Shown: positions 47,648 through 59,313 of the stretch, one piece after another
Layout of the letters: every line of letters starts with the position of its first letter
Numbering within the stretch: the first letter of the stretch is position 1
Origin: Setophaga petechia
Lineage: Eukaryota > Chordata > Aves > Passeriformes > Parulidae
NCBI GenBank assembly: GCA_024362935.1
Contig: JANCRA010000067.1
Coordinates: 1,914,370 to 1,978,369, forward strand
Direction of reading: 5' to 3'
Length of the DNA: 64,000 bases
Notes under the pieces: model-generated
What the model saw: only the letters and a program-made list of their open reading frames with translations
Database searches by the model: none
What the model was told of the DNA's origin: nothing
Program-made: the position numbers and the translations under genes

Positions 47648-48108
47648 TGATGCCTCAGGTTTGAGCTTTTATATTTTTCAGATTCTGTGCTGCTTTAGTG
47701 TGTGGGTCTGAGCTTCACATCAGGGCATGGTGAGCTCTGTGCACAGAGCAGGGAGACAAAACAATTCCTGCTCCAGCTGGGCACCAAGGACAAATGATCC
47801 AAATCTCAGCCCAAGAGCACAAACCCCGTGGGCTGGAGAGAGAAAAACAAGCAGGGTGGGACTGCCTGGGCTAAAGCTGGGATGGGACAATGAACTGCAA
47901 GATGCAAATGGAGCAGAACTGATCCCAGGGAGAGAGCCCGGGAGCGCTCGTGCATTTTGGGGCCATTTTGGTTCATCTTGGGTGCAGCCCTGGCTGGGCT
48001 CTGGTGCTGCCCAAGGTGCATCCATGGAGGAGATCCTTTTAATAAATCCCTGCTTTATTCTTTAGCTCTGTCCAGTCTCTGTTCTAGGTCAGCCTGCACA
48101 AAGCATTA
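47648..48108 (+). mobile_element. Solo LTR, family C copy 2, young
   Basis: A 461-bp element beginning TGATGCCTCAGG and ending AAAGCATTA. The family's ends are the inverted repeat TGATGCC...GGCATCA. AATAAA lies at 48041-48046. It is about 98% identical by eye to 59314-59773. No clear target duplication (GAAA left, GAGG right). Antisense 101-codon and sense 112-codon frames are LTR sequence. Confidence 0.9.
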
Positions 48109-48170
48109 GAGGGACCTACAGTGACCATCTAATCCAACTGCCTGGTCACTAGCCTTCCATTTTCTGAGGG
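48109..48170 (-). mobile_element. Possible short CR1 fragment
   Basis: 'gggacctacagtgaccatctaatccaactgcctgg' resembles the inverted CR1 tail region. It begins at the right edge of the family-C LTR, so the LTR may have landed in or beside this CR1. Confidence 0.4.
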
Positions 48171-48334
48171 AAATGGATAATTTTAGATGCCTGGTCTGAA
48201 TTTTATGCCTAAAACTTTAATGGATTTAATGGATTTCAGTCCATAAAGACTAATTCTTCTATAGAAGCCCATGTTCACATTTATCTGAATGAACATGAAT
48301 CAGTTTACTTTCATTAATCTCAATTAATCTGATA

Positions 48335-48500
48335 TCTGAACCGATAAGGAGAGAGGAAAAGTGCTGTCAGACTTGACTTGGGGAAATTAATTTAATTTAT
48401 TCCAAGTAAAGCAGAGTGGGACAAGGAAGAACACAACAAGTTTTGGAACACCTTCATACCACTCTTTCCTTCTTCTAATTTCCTCCTTAGCCTACTGCAG
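48335..48500 (-). mobile_element. Fragment of ERVL LTR (family E)
   Basis: 'cttgacttggggaaattaatttaatttattccaagtaaagc' and the following 'accactctttccttcttctaatttcctcctta' match the block at 49223-49340 of the larger LTR, in the same orientation. Only about 165 bp remain. Confidence 0.7.
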
Positions 48501-48946
48501 GTTATATTTATTTTCAGGCACAAATCTGTTCTGAAGTTACTTTAAAGTTGACTTGCTTAGGCACTTGAGAACAGTAGTGAAATAAAGTAATTAAAAATCT
48601 AATATAACTGACAGGTCCTTGTTAAGTCAGCCCTGCCAAACCAATGCAAAAACAATTACAGTATGCAAATGATCCACCTTAATGCTATTCCCTGTTAAAT
48701 GTCAAAGAATGAAAAATGCATTGGATTATCATAATTTCCTTACTCTTATGATGATGCTGTAGTGATAAATCTAAATGTCACTTTTCTGAGGTAGTTTATG
48801 GACAAAATCACATCACCACTGCAGGCAAATCAGAGTTGGTTTCTCTGGTCAGCTGTGGACAAGGAAATTAATTCAGCAACATTTTACTATGTCTTTCTGA
48901 AATTGAATGAAATGTTGCCTTCTCTTGCATTTGCAATAAGAAGTGG
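48501..48946. other. Unique AT-rich sequence, possible conserved noncoding DNA
   Basis: Not a repeat I know. It contains the octamer ATGCAAAT at 48663-48670. Role unknown. Confidence 0.3.
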
Positions 48947-49027
48947 GCATAAAAATTTCAAGATTTTGAAATGTGCATAAAAATTTCAAGGTTTTGAAAT
49001 GTGCATAAAAATTTCAAGTTTTTAAAA
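48947..49027. repeat. Three-copy tandem repeat, period 28 bp
   Basis: GCATAAAAATTTCAAG occurs at 48947, 48975 and 49003, each followed by a 'ttttgaaatgt' spacer or a degraded version. It lies just left of the ERVL LTR. Confidence 0.93.
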
Positions 49028-49424
49028 TCCAAGCATTTTTCCTTCGACTCTGTGTGAATATTAATGTATTGATTGTGGTTGATGGACCCAGTTCTCCACC
49101 AAAGTCACTCTGTCACTTCCCTACTCAGCTGGACAGAGAGAGAATGTGCAACAAAAACCTCATGGATCAAGGTGAGGGCAGGGAGAGATCACTCAGTAAT
49201 TACCATCATGGGCAAAACAGACTTAACTTGGGGAAATTAATTTCATTTATTCCAAATAAAGCCCAGTGGGACAATGAGAAATCAATCCAGATTTCACAAC
49301 ACCTTCCCACCACTCCTTCCTTCTTCCAGTTTCCTCCTTCCCAAGAGCTGCAGGGAGATGGGGAATGGGGACTGTGGTCAGTTCATCACAGGTTGTCTCT
49401 GCTGCCTCTTCCTCCTTGTGGGGA

Positions 49425-49518
49425 GGATTCCTCACACTCTCCTCCTGCTCCAGTGTGGGATCCCTCCCATGGATTCCTCACACTCTCCTCCTGCTCCAGT
49501 GTGGGATCCCTCCCATGG
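49425..49518. repeat. 46-bp tandem duplication inside the ERVL LTR
   Basis: GGATTCCTCACACTCTCCTC begins at 49425 and again at 49471. The copies are identical. The underlying 'ctccagtgtggg' word also recurs imperfectly at about 49890 and 49995, so the LTR has internal repeats. Confidence 0.95.
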
Positions 49519-49577
49519 GACAGTCCTTCAGGCACTTCTTACAAGGAGTCCTCACTCTGGGCTGCATTTCTTCACAA

Positions 49578-49797
49578 AATTCACACAGAATTCCCAGAAT
49601 GACCAGGTTGGGAGAGACCTTCAAGACCATCGAGTCCAACCCAGCCCCAACAGCTCAACTCACCCCTGGCACCCAGTGCCACATCCAGGCTTTGTTGAAC
49701 ACACCCAGGGATGGGGACTGCACCACCTCCCTGGGCAGAACATTCCAGAACTTTATCACTCTTTTATTACTTTTCCCTGATACCCAACCTATATTTC
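49578..49797 (-). mobile_element. CR1 LINE nested in the ERVL LTR
   Basis: The inverted tail 'attcacacagaattcccagaatgaccaggttgggagagacc' continues through 'accatcgagtccaacccagcccc' and 'atggggactgcaccacctccctgggcag' to 'cctgatacccaacctatatttcc'. ERVL LTR sequence resumes right after it. This CR1 inserted later than the LTR. Confidence 0.85.
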
Positions 49798-50408
49798 CTC
49801 CTCGTGGGCCCCTGCCATGGGGTCAGTCCTTCAGGAACTGGTTGTTCCCATGTGGGTTCCCCATGGGGTCACAAATCCTGCCCTAAACCTGCTCCAGTGT
49901 GGGCTCCTCTCTCTGCAGGGTCTCAGGTCCTGCCAGGAGCGGGTCCAAAATGGGTTTTCCATGGGATCACAACGTTTTTTGGGCATCCTCTTGCTCCAGT
50001 ATGGGCTTCTCCACTGCTGTAAGTTTATTTCTGCTCCCCCATGGACCTCCGTGGGCTGCAGGGCACAGCTGCCTCTCCTTGGGCTGCCACAGAGGCAAAT
50101 CCCTGCTCCTGAAGCAGCTCCTGCCCCTCTTTCTCCATGACCTTGGTGCCTGCAGGGCTGTTCCTCTCACATATTCTCTTATTTTCTCTGATTTATCCTG
50201 CCCAGCAAATCCTTTCCCCTTCTTATCTCTGTTATCCCCAAGATGTTTCCAATGCCTTGCTGAGCTCAGCCTTGGCCAGCTCTGGGCCTGTCCTGGAGCT
50301 GGCTGGAATTGGCTCCATTGGACATGGAGGAATCTTCTGGGAGCTTCTCACAAAAGCCACCCCTGTAACCCTTCCACTACCAAAATCTGGCCACCAAACC
50401 CAGCAGAA

Positions 50409-52180
50409 TTATTAGAACAAATTCTTTTCTAGGCAATGATGTTAGGGGGGAGACAGTGGAGATGCAGTTGTGAGGAGGAAGATGCCAGAGTTCAGTCGTG
50501 TTTTTATAACTAAAATGAAATATGAGAAAATAGTACACAGTGCTCTGGGGTCCACAGGAATGCCAAAAATCAAATCCCACCCCCAAAAGTTGCCTTAATA
50601 CAAAATTGGCCAGAAATACTATACAGTGGTTTGTAAGATGAGCTTAAGAAACTCTAATAAAACAAACAAACAAAAAAAGACCCAAACCAAACAAAACCAA
50701 AAAACCACTCCAAAACTAAAACAAAACCCAAACAAACCAAAACCAACCTGACCATTTTACTTCTTCATTTTTATCTAATTTCTCAGTGTATGTCATTCCA
50801 GAAGTCTGAGCTTGTATCACAGCCTGTTTCTCTTTAAGAAATAAACCCAAATAGATTATTTCATGCCTCTCCTAAAAGTCAGAAACCATGTCAAACAACA
50901 AACAAGAATATCCTTTGTTTTTCCACTTTCTGCCTTATTATTTGCTGTTTGACACAGATGGTTATAAGCAAAGATCTAAAAAGAATTTTAATTCCTAGGG
51001 AAGAAAAGAAAATAAAAATATTTCCTGATACAGCTTTGTTTTTTATTTTTTGTTTTTTTTTTTAAGGATGATGGATTCTGCCTTAGTATTTCTAACTCAG
51101 TAAAATCTCTTATTGTGTTACAGCAAGGATTTGGAGCTGGTGAGCTTGAGGGAGAGAAATGGACATGGAAGAAAGAATGAGGGATGAAAGAATGAGAACT
51201 GCTCATGCCCCCAAATTCATTTGAGTTCCAGTCTTGGGGGTAAGCAAAGAACTACAAGGCTCATAATATCAATACCTAAATTTGAAGTTTAATGTTCACT
51301 TTATCCAGCCTGGTTTACAGATTTGTCCATGATTCATCCAGTATTGAAGTCTTTTTTCTTTTTGTTTCAGACAAATGCAATTCAATCAGTTCTTATCCTG
51401 AGGGACTGGAAGAGAAATATTGTTTTATTACAACCCTGATGTGTTCACTACAGCCGTACAGCTCTAAAATGTGGGATCACTCATGGAAAATAATAAGATA
51501 TTTGTAGCTATTTATTTTTGGGGACACTTGCCCTGGTGCCTCTGGTATCCAAGTACGTGGCATGTTGTAGAGCAGAGTGCTTCAATCTCCTGTGGGGCAG
51601 GATTCACATTCCAAGGAGAAATCAGTCCTACAATGGCTCTTCCTCCAAAAAGGGGACAGCAACCAGCAAGAGGAGAAGAATTAACTGGGAAAACTCCATG
51701 GATCTTCTGGAGCTCACACCTGGGTCAGAGCCCATATGGTCCTGCTGTGTGAGTTTATTTCATCCTAAACATGGAATTCTGCATTTGCCTTGCTTCATGA
51801 GGTTCCTATCAGCTCACCTGTCCATTCTGAGCAGGTCCCACTCAAAGGCAGCCCAGGACTCCAGTGCACTTATTGCTCCCACAAAGTTGCTGTCATCCAT
51901 GGACTTGCTCAGAATGCAGCAAATCCATCTGCTAAATTAACAGTGAAACAGAGAAATCTAAAAAGCTTGATAATCTAGAATGGCCATCTCCACCCTATTG
52001 CAGAAGAAGGAACACACAGTGGCATTTCTTTATAGAATAAGAGTCTATCAGTCCCAAGTATTTTCTGCATCCTCATAAAACAGCCTATGTTCTATATACC
52101 AAACTTGACAGAAGGACAGACTTTACATGGATATCTTCTACATACCCATGTAAAGTGAACTCAGTGGTGGTTTAAGATAA
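50409..52180. other. Unique sequence with A/C-rich tract, no gene seen
   Basis: An (AAAC/AACC)-rich tract at 50657-50747 is almost free of G and T. The 140-codon frame at 51518-51940 has no recognisable motif. Confidence 0.4.
50657..50747. repeat. A/C-only simple repeat
   Basis: Irregular AAACAAAC and CCAAACC words over about 90 bp. Confidence 0.85.
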
Positions 52181-52992
52181 TGTGATGGATTGTAAACAAC
52201 TGCAGTCCAGGAGCTGAGGGGATAAGTTTGCTTCGACCAATTTATTGATCAACATTTGTGTGCTGAGCTTCAGGGCCAGGTGATGCCACCAGGGCCAGGA
52301 GCAGCCCTGCTCTGGGTGGTTCCCAGCCCTACACTCAGAGTCACAGCTGGACCAGAGGTGCAGTTACTGTAGGACAGATGGGGATAGGACGGTGGGGATG
52401 GATGGAGATGAGAGATCTCTGAAGCCAGGGCTTGGAACTTGGGGTTTATTGCCAAGGGCCTGGGTGCAGGGCCCTGCTGGGAGCTGCCAGCCACAGCTCA
52501 GAGCAGGCCCCAAAGAGGGAGAGAGGTAAAGAGAGAGGTAAAGAGGATGAGAGAGTGAGGAAGAGTAAAAGAAAATGAAGTTCCCGTTACAATACCATAA
52601 ATCTTCTTCTGTGCTGAATATTCTAATTCTCACTAACCAATCTAGTACAAGCTACAAATCCTATAGCATTTACATACAGCCTATTAGAATCATTGCATTA
52701 CCATCCTGTGTTACATTTTAAACCCTAAAAACTCCTCTTTGGGCCCCTTCTGCCAAGCTGTAGGGTCTGCTCTGACCCTTGGGCCTGTCTGCAAGCAGAG
52801 GGTGTTGTTCCATCAAAAGGGGATCACCTTCAGCTGGCCACACCATTGTTTTCCAGTTGTTCAGTAACTGAGGTATCTCAAAGCTTGCTTTCACTGCAAT
52901 CTCACTTATAGTTTCCATATTCTCAAAATCTTTTGCCAGGCAATCATATTTATAAGGCTTTCCTGTTTCATCTTCCCCAACATCATGTGCCA
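52181..52992 (-). mobile_element. Candidate LTR, family H
   Basis: On the minus strand the block would start TGGCACATGATGTTGG (at 52992) and end 'ttgtttacaatccatcaca' (at 52181). AATAAA signals are at two places near its 3' end. The flanks are GATAA (52176-52180) and GATAT (52993-52997), a possible short target duplication. There is no second copy in the window, so this is a structural guess. Confidence 0.45.
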
Positions 52993-53084
52993 GATATTAT
53001 TCGTGGAAATGTTTGTCTCCAGGTCAATAATGTGGAAAATCTTCTCATCCAGATGAGAGGAGACCAAGGGAAGTCCCAATCTCA

Positions 53085-53400
53085 GTCTGCATCTTCCTCA
53101 GGAGGGGAAGTGGAGCTCTGAGCTCTTCTCTGGTGACCAGTGACACGACTTGAAGGAAAGAAAGGCTGGAGCTGTGCCAGGGGAGATTTAGGTTTGAGAT
53201 CAGGAGAAGGTTCTTCCCCTGGAACGTGGTGGAGCACTGGACAAGCTCCCTAGGGAAGGCTTTATTGCACCAAACCTGACAGAGTTCCAGAAGGTTTTGG
53301 ACAACATTCAGGCACAGGGTGGGATTTTTGAGGTTGTCCTGTGCAGGGGTAGGAGCTGGACTTGGTGATCCTCCCAGTTCAGGATATTCCATGATTCTGC
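53085..53400 (+). mobile_element. CR1 LINE 3' end
   Basis: 'gctctgagctcttctctggtgaccagtgacacgacttgaagg' continues with 'caggggagatttaggtttgagatcaggagaaggttcttccc'. It ends at the tail 'ctcccagttcaggatattccatgattctgcag'. A nearly complete 3' region of one CR1 subtype. Confidence 0.9.
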
Positions 53401-56400
53401 AGTGATTAATGCTGTTACTTAACTCAGCTGCATTTTTTTCTCATTTCCCATTTCATGTCCTTCACACTCGTGTCCATAACCCTGTTGATCCCTTAGGAGC
53501 AAATTCTGTATTTATATACCTGCACAATTTTAATAAAAACTTCCTGCATCTCTCTGTGGGGTGTGATCTATCTGGATCACATCTGGGAACTCAAGACAAA
53601 GAAATACAGACTGCAGGGAGGAAAGCAGAGCACTTCCAAACATCCATTTCCCACTCCTTCCTTTATTTGCCATGAGAACTGGAGATGAAGTTTTGGGGCT
53701 GTTGACATCTTTCCTTTCCTGAGTCATTTCATTTAATGAACCCTAAACACATCAGTTGGAAGGGCTGACATATGAGACCTGTCAAAGTGAGATCTGAGTC
53801 AAGGCAACTGAGAAATGGTGGCATCAGTCAAGTAAACTGGTTATTTCAACATCCTTCTCAGGGATTCTTTATTTTCCTGTTCATTTATCTGCTCCAGGAA
53901 AAATAGATGGAGAGGGGGAAGGAGACAAATAGAACATCTTTCCCTGGATCAACAAAACCTCTGTTCCAGCAACCCCTAGATGGGATGGTCTAATGGGGGG
54001 TGGAAATGAAGATTAAAAGGTATTTTTATCACAAATAATAGATCAGAAATACAGGGAGACTGGTCAGTCCTTGCAAAGCTCTGTGGATTTATTAGAGCAC
54101 TGAGGGGGGTCAGCATTCTGGGAGTGTGGAGAGCAAATCTACTGCAAAGTTTAGCATCTCAGAAAAAAATAATTTGCTGCTGATCGTGTGAACAACCAAG
54201 ATTAGATTAGGTAAAAATTCAGTTTTTCCAAAAAAAAAAAAATACTAGGATGTAGCACCTGCCATTCTCTCTGTGCTGATTTAGTGGTGAATTTTGCTTT
54301 GCTCAAATAGATAAAATGAATTCTAGAGGAAGGTAACAGCTTCCTAAGAAAGATGCCAGAGAAAATTGAAAACTACATAAAATAATCTGAGGCTTTGAAA
54401 AGAATATATTTAATGATTTTCCTTGCCAAGAAGAAAAAGAGAGAGAAGGGAACAGAGGCAGTGGTGATCTTTGATTATTTGGTTTATTTGAATCTTCTTT
54501 TTGGAACCATTTTGCTACTTTGGGTTTGCTTGTTCTACATTTATTATTATTTATTTATCATCTTCTTAGCATATATTTATTAGCCAGAAATCCTTCTAGA
54601 ATTTCCCATTTCTGTTTTATTTGTGTCTCATTTATAGCTGCAAATTTCAGAAAAATTACTGTTCCTGCACAAGGGGCAAAGGGTAGACGTGAATCCAAGG
54701 GATTCCTCCCAGACCCAAGGGAATTTCTGTCCTGATGTTCCTTCTCTCAGCCTCTTGCTTTGCCCAAATTTTAATCAAGCCCAGGCAAGGCCACATTTTC
54801 AGCCTGGGGGGTTGCAGCATCTTCTCCAGGCTGCTGCACTTTTCTCCTGGGAGGAAGATTGCAAATATCCATTTTTGGATGGTTAAAATTTGGTGGCACA
54901 AAGCACAGATTCAGTCACTGCTCCAGAATCCCAGGAGGGGTTTCTCTGCCTTTTTTTTTTTAAATATAAGAGTAGCAAACTTGTATTTATTTGTCATCTA
55001 CCCTCAGCTTCAGAGGGTTTGAAGGAATTTTGCTGCAGAGAAAAAAAAGGAAGTTGCCTTTCCTTCAGACAGATACCATGTGGAAACAATTTCAGTTCCA
55101 AAAATGGCTCTCTGGGAAAATTCTGAGATTATTAAAAATGCCATTAGGCTGCTTTGAAACCTTGATGGCAACAATTTTTTCTGTGGGAAATCCTGATTGT
55201 TACTGGCTTGTCTGATCTGTGGGCACTGTTGGCTGATCTAAAACTCTGGCAGTTCTCTCTGATCAATCCATAATAATTCATCCTTCTTCAAAACAGATGC
55301 CCAGGAGGAACCAGTGCCTGCCTGATCCATTTTGAATTTAAGCAGAAATTAAGTTGAGATTATCACTGGGACCTTATGAATTTTACAGACAAAGAAATAA
55401 ACCATTAATAGCTTGTTTAAAGAAAAAGAATTTTTAAAATCCACCCAGTAAACAGTGATTAATAATGATCAGTATTTCCTTTCAGGAAAAGATCCATTTA
55501 AGAAAAATCAATAATTGCTAAAAAATAATCAACAGATAAAGAAATGCAGTATTTTATTGGAAGAGAAATTTCAATTTTCATTTCTTCCAGCTGCAAAATT
55601 TACATAATATTTATAGAATGTCAAGTCCAGCTGGTGGTGAATTGAACTCTTGACTGATTTCACCCCCAAGAGAAGATAAATCTCTTTTACCTCTGCATTT
55701 GCCTGTGTTAAACTAAGCAATGAAAACTCAAAGTTTTCCCATTTGAACACTGCCTGCCAGATCACAGCATAATAAAGCAGCTCACTATTTGTACATTTTG
55801 CAGAGATATTAAAAATACAGTCCATAAAACCAACGAATTATCTGCAGGACACTTCTTGCTGATTAGGTTTTATCAATTTTCCTGGATATACCAACTCTCC
55901 ACAGAGGCTCCTCAAGATTAAATTGTCTTTTCCTTTGGGGATTCAGAGCAAATAATTCAAGGCTGTACGTTTTCAATTAAAATGCTCAGCCAAAATCCAG
56001 AGAAGGCAGGTGGAATATTCTAACCAGAAAAAAACTGTACACAGAGAGAAAATACTACCTCAGAGGGGAAACCAACATTTCATGTGTCCAAACCAGTCTG
56101 ACAGACAGACTTTTGGAGAAAAAATTTCATAGATTTTCCATCTATTTCACAAGCTGCCTTTCTGTATGACCAGCCATGAAACCTCATTTGAAATATTTTA
56201 TCAATTTCCAGGGGAAAATTATTTTTTCCCTGTTAAGATACCTTAAAAAAAAAAAAAAAAAAAAAGAAGGAAAAGAAGGTGAAGAAGAAACTTTAAAAAA
56301 GCATATTATTTCTAACCTTATGCAGGTTTCTTTAGAAGCCATAATGAAAACCAAAGAAAAAGGAATAAGAAATAAAGAAAACCATTGGATTTTAACTATT

Positions 56401-56734
56401 TTCAAAACTTTGGTTCCATGCAGCCTTGTGGGGAAGGTGTCTCAGTTCAAGGTCTCTCAGTGATTAATTTCACATTCAGCCTCTGACTTATGTGGGTTTT
56501 ATTATCTGATGTGATGACACAAAGCTTTTTCCTCTAAATATTGATCTTATAAATGGAGAGCAAGGGGAATGTGGACTTTGTTACTCTGTGCAGTCACAGC
56601 AATGAATTCAAACTTGCCTTATGTTGTGTGTGAAATACTTTTGATAGTTTTTTCTTCAGAAATCCTGTGGAGTCTTAATTTTTTTGGTTTTGTTTTTGTT
56701 AGGGTTGGGATTAAATGTGTGAGATGGTATTTCT
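53401..56734. other. Unique AT-rich sequence, no gene seen
   Basis: A poly-A run of 21 lies at 56245-56265. Scattered frames of 60-95 codons are unsupported. Confidence 0.4.
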
Positions 56735-57229
56735 TGTTTGGACTCAGATGTTTATGAGTTCTTATTTACATTACAGTTTCACCAACTCTGAGTTTTATAG
56801 CACTTCACTCTAAGAAAGTAAAACTGGAGCTGTATCTCTTTCTCTACAAGGTTTTTTAAGGATAAACTGTTTAATTAAGAAATTACACTTCAATTATTTT
56901 TTACTTTTAACCTAATAACAACTTGTGGCTCACAATGTGGACTTTTTTATCCAATTACACAATTCTACTTAAACCTATGAAGAAGGAGCAGCCTCCACCC
57001 CAAAACCTCCATCTTGCTTTCTATCCATTACTGTATTTTAAACCCTTAAACTCTGAGTTTCCCACCCTGTGATCTCACACACTTCTATCCAAACTCCACA
57101 CCCACAATCCCAGTTCTCTCATTCCATTCTGGAAGCTTCTCCACGGCCTCAGGTCAATGCAGTGTTCTCTTGGGGGTCAGTGCCTGGCAGCACAGAAATC
57201 TGAAATTCTCAATAATCAGGGTTCCAACA
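56735..57229 (-). mobile_element. Solo LTR, family D copy 1
   Basis: On the plus strand it runs from TGTTTGGACTCAG to GGTTCCAACA, so on the minus strand it starts TGTTGGAACC. A second copy lies at 60650-61169 in the same orientation. Both copies are preceded on the plus strand by the same 8 bases, GTATTTCT. No purine-rich tract or retroviral internal region is visible beside it. Confidence 0.78.
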
Positions 57230-58126
57230 AAATCCAAGGGCAGCCTGGAAGGAATAACACAATAACACCAGAGCTCCCCATGTGTGTCTGCCTGATTAAA
57301 CTTCTCTTTGCTTTTTGGCTTTATTTTGCAATAAACTCTGACTTTTTGATTTATAGAAGAAAAGACAAATAAAATGTGAATCCATATTTTATGGCTCAAA
57401 ATTTTGTTGTCATTACATTGTGAAGCATTTGGGGCTGCATCAGTTAACTTTAGGAACTGCATTACCTCTAAATTGCCTTTTTCCAACCAGGAACACTTCA
57501 GAAGAGTCAATATTGTCCCTGCCCTAATGATCATATTTCTTTTAACCTTATTATATCACTGTTATCCCATTTTAAATGAACTGGCAAGAAGAGGAGTAAG
57601 TTTAGCCAGAGGTTGGCTCTTTATTCTGCTTGATTGATTTTCTGTACCTGCTTATATTTTGCTTCAAATCAGCTCGTTGTAACTCACTGACCCAGTGAAG
57701 GAATTCTTGATTTTTTCCTTTTCACCAATAAAAAGAAAATTGTTTTAAAGGCTTTAGGGCTGTAACTCAACCCCTGGAATTTTTATGTCCTCACATCTGG
57801 GTTGCTCTGGTGATTGATTTAATGTCATAGCCTAATTTCAAATAAATATTGAAAAATGCAGGGGAAAACTCAAATAATTTTTAAATGAGACTCAGAGAGC
57901 ATAATCCTCATCATTTTTAGCTCTGCTTGTAAAAGATTTTGTGATCATTTGGTTTTTGCAGCATTGTTTACATTGGAAAATGGTGTGGATTTGATAGTAA
58001 AATACTGACACTGAAAACCATTGATGCTATTTTTAAATCCTCAAAGGCCATTTGATGCCTCTTGGTGTCCTTGTTGGACATGATTAGATTGAAAACACCC
58101 AACAGCCTTCTGAAAAGTGCCACCAG

Positions 58127-58164
58127 CCAAATCCAAATCCAAATCCAAATCCAAATCCAAATCC
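58127..58164. repeat. (CCAAAT)6 microsatellite
   Basis: About six perfect hexamers. Confidence 0.95.
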
Positions 58165-58800
58165 AGCCTGTTTTTCCACATTTCAGGTTAAAATTACAGC
58201 TGTAAATTCATAGCTGAAAAAGCTGCTTTTTGCTCTGTTTTTCAAAAAGGAAGCAGGGGAAAAAGCTAAATGGAACAAAAAAAAATTGCCTTGATAATTT
58301 ATTCTAAAATAAAAACTATTAAACTATGAAAAATGCAAAAGTAAAAAAAGAAAAAAAAAAGCAAATTTTGAGGTTTATTTTTATCTCTTTTCTCTATTTT
58401 TTAGATTCATGTGCATTAAGTTTTGCAATATATCTATTGTACTATTATTACATAGCTATTATATTATAGCTTTATATTGATAAACAGTTCTCTCATTATG
58501 TATCAATTATTCATGGCAGTACATAAACATATGTGTCATTTCTTTTTCAAACAAATTTGGTCTTGATTTCCAAAATTTTCAATTATGTCTCTGAGATAAA
58601 GGGACAGTGTATTACATAAATTAAATCCTGTTATATTGGCTTTTTTTTACTATTATTATATGCATTATTATGAAATTTGCATTATTATGAAATTATTTAT
58701 CTGATGTTATTTTACTTCAGGACACATGTCTGAGAGAGGAGGTTGGGTTTCTATAATTATTTCATTTTGGTGTGAGGACTGTTTCTGATATCAGAGAAGA

Positions 58801-58892
58801 AATAATGATAATAATGATAATAAGGTTAATGATCATGACAATAATCATGATGATAATAATAATGTTAAAATGATGACAATAATTATGATGAT
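58801..58892. repeat. Imperfect AAT/GAT trinucleotide tract
   Basis: ATAATGATAAT words with interruptions, including ATCATGATGATAATAATAAT. Confidence 0.85.
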
Positions 58893-59313
58893 GAATCACA
58901 GTTGGCTTTTACTTATTAATTACACACAAAAGCCATGAAAATCTCATATGATTTGACCCTAAGTGTTTAAAATAATAAATGTTTTATTAGATAAAAGTCT
59001 AGGGCTGTCTCAGAGATTGAGACACCTCTCTTTTGTCCCTGGCTTTGCTTTTTTTCTGGTTCAATCAACTTGAGGAAAAAATTGAGTTCCCTGGTGGCCC
59101 TACATCTTTACATGGTTTTTTTCTCAGAACATCAAAATTTCAGACAATTTGTTCTTTGAGATCTGTGCCATAATTCATGGTCACAGAGCACTTAGCACAA
59201 GTGACTTCAGCCTGGAGCTTTGAGGGCTTTCAGCAGCACAGCTGAGAAATAATAATGGGATGGGAAAATGAACAGGGAAAATGAACATTGGCTCCAAGGT
59301 GGCAATATGGATG

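Larger units (their letters stand above)
49074..50408 (-). mobile_element. Solo ERVL LTR, family E, interrupted by a CR1
   Basis: On the minus strand it starts near 50408 ('ctgctgggtttggtggccagattttggtag') and includes 'ccaatggagccaattccagcc', 'gagctcagcaagg' and 'cccatggagg' blocks. It ends near 49074 with 'ggtccatcaaccaca'. This order is characteristic of a widespread bird ERVL LTR. A CR1 insert (49578-49797) splits it. Frames of 168-182 codons across it on the plus strand are by-products. Boundaries are good to about 10 bp. Confidence 0.8.
57230..59313. other. Unique AT-rich sequence with microsatellites, no gene seen
   Basis: Lies between the two family-D LTR copies but shows no retroviral coding sequence. 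It holds a hexamer repeat (58127-58164) and an AAT/GAT tract (58801-58892). The 126-codon frame at 57154-57534 straddles the LTR edge. Confidence 0.4.

Noticed and set aside
49054..50432. Frames of 168-182 codons with repeated Pro-Val-Trp-Asp words
   Set aside because: They run through an ERVL LTR, a nested CR1 and a 46-bp tandem duplication.
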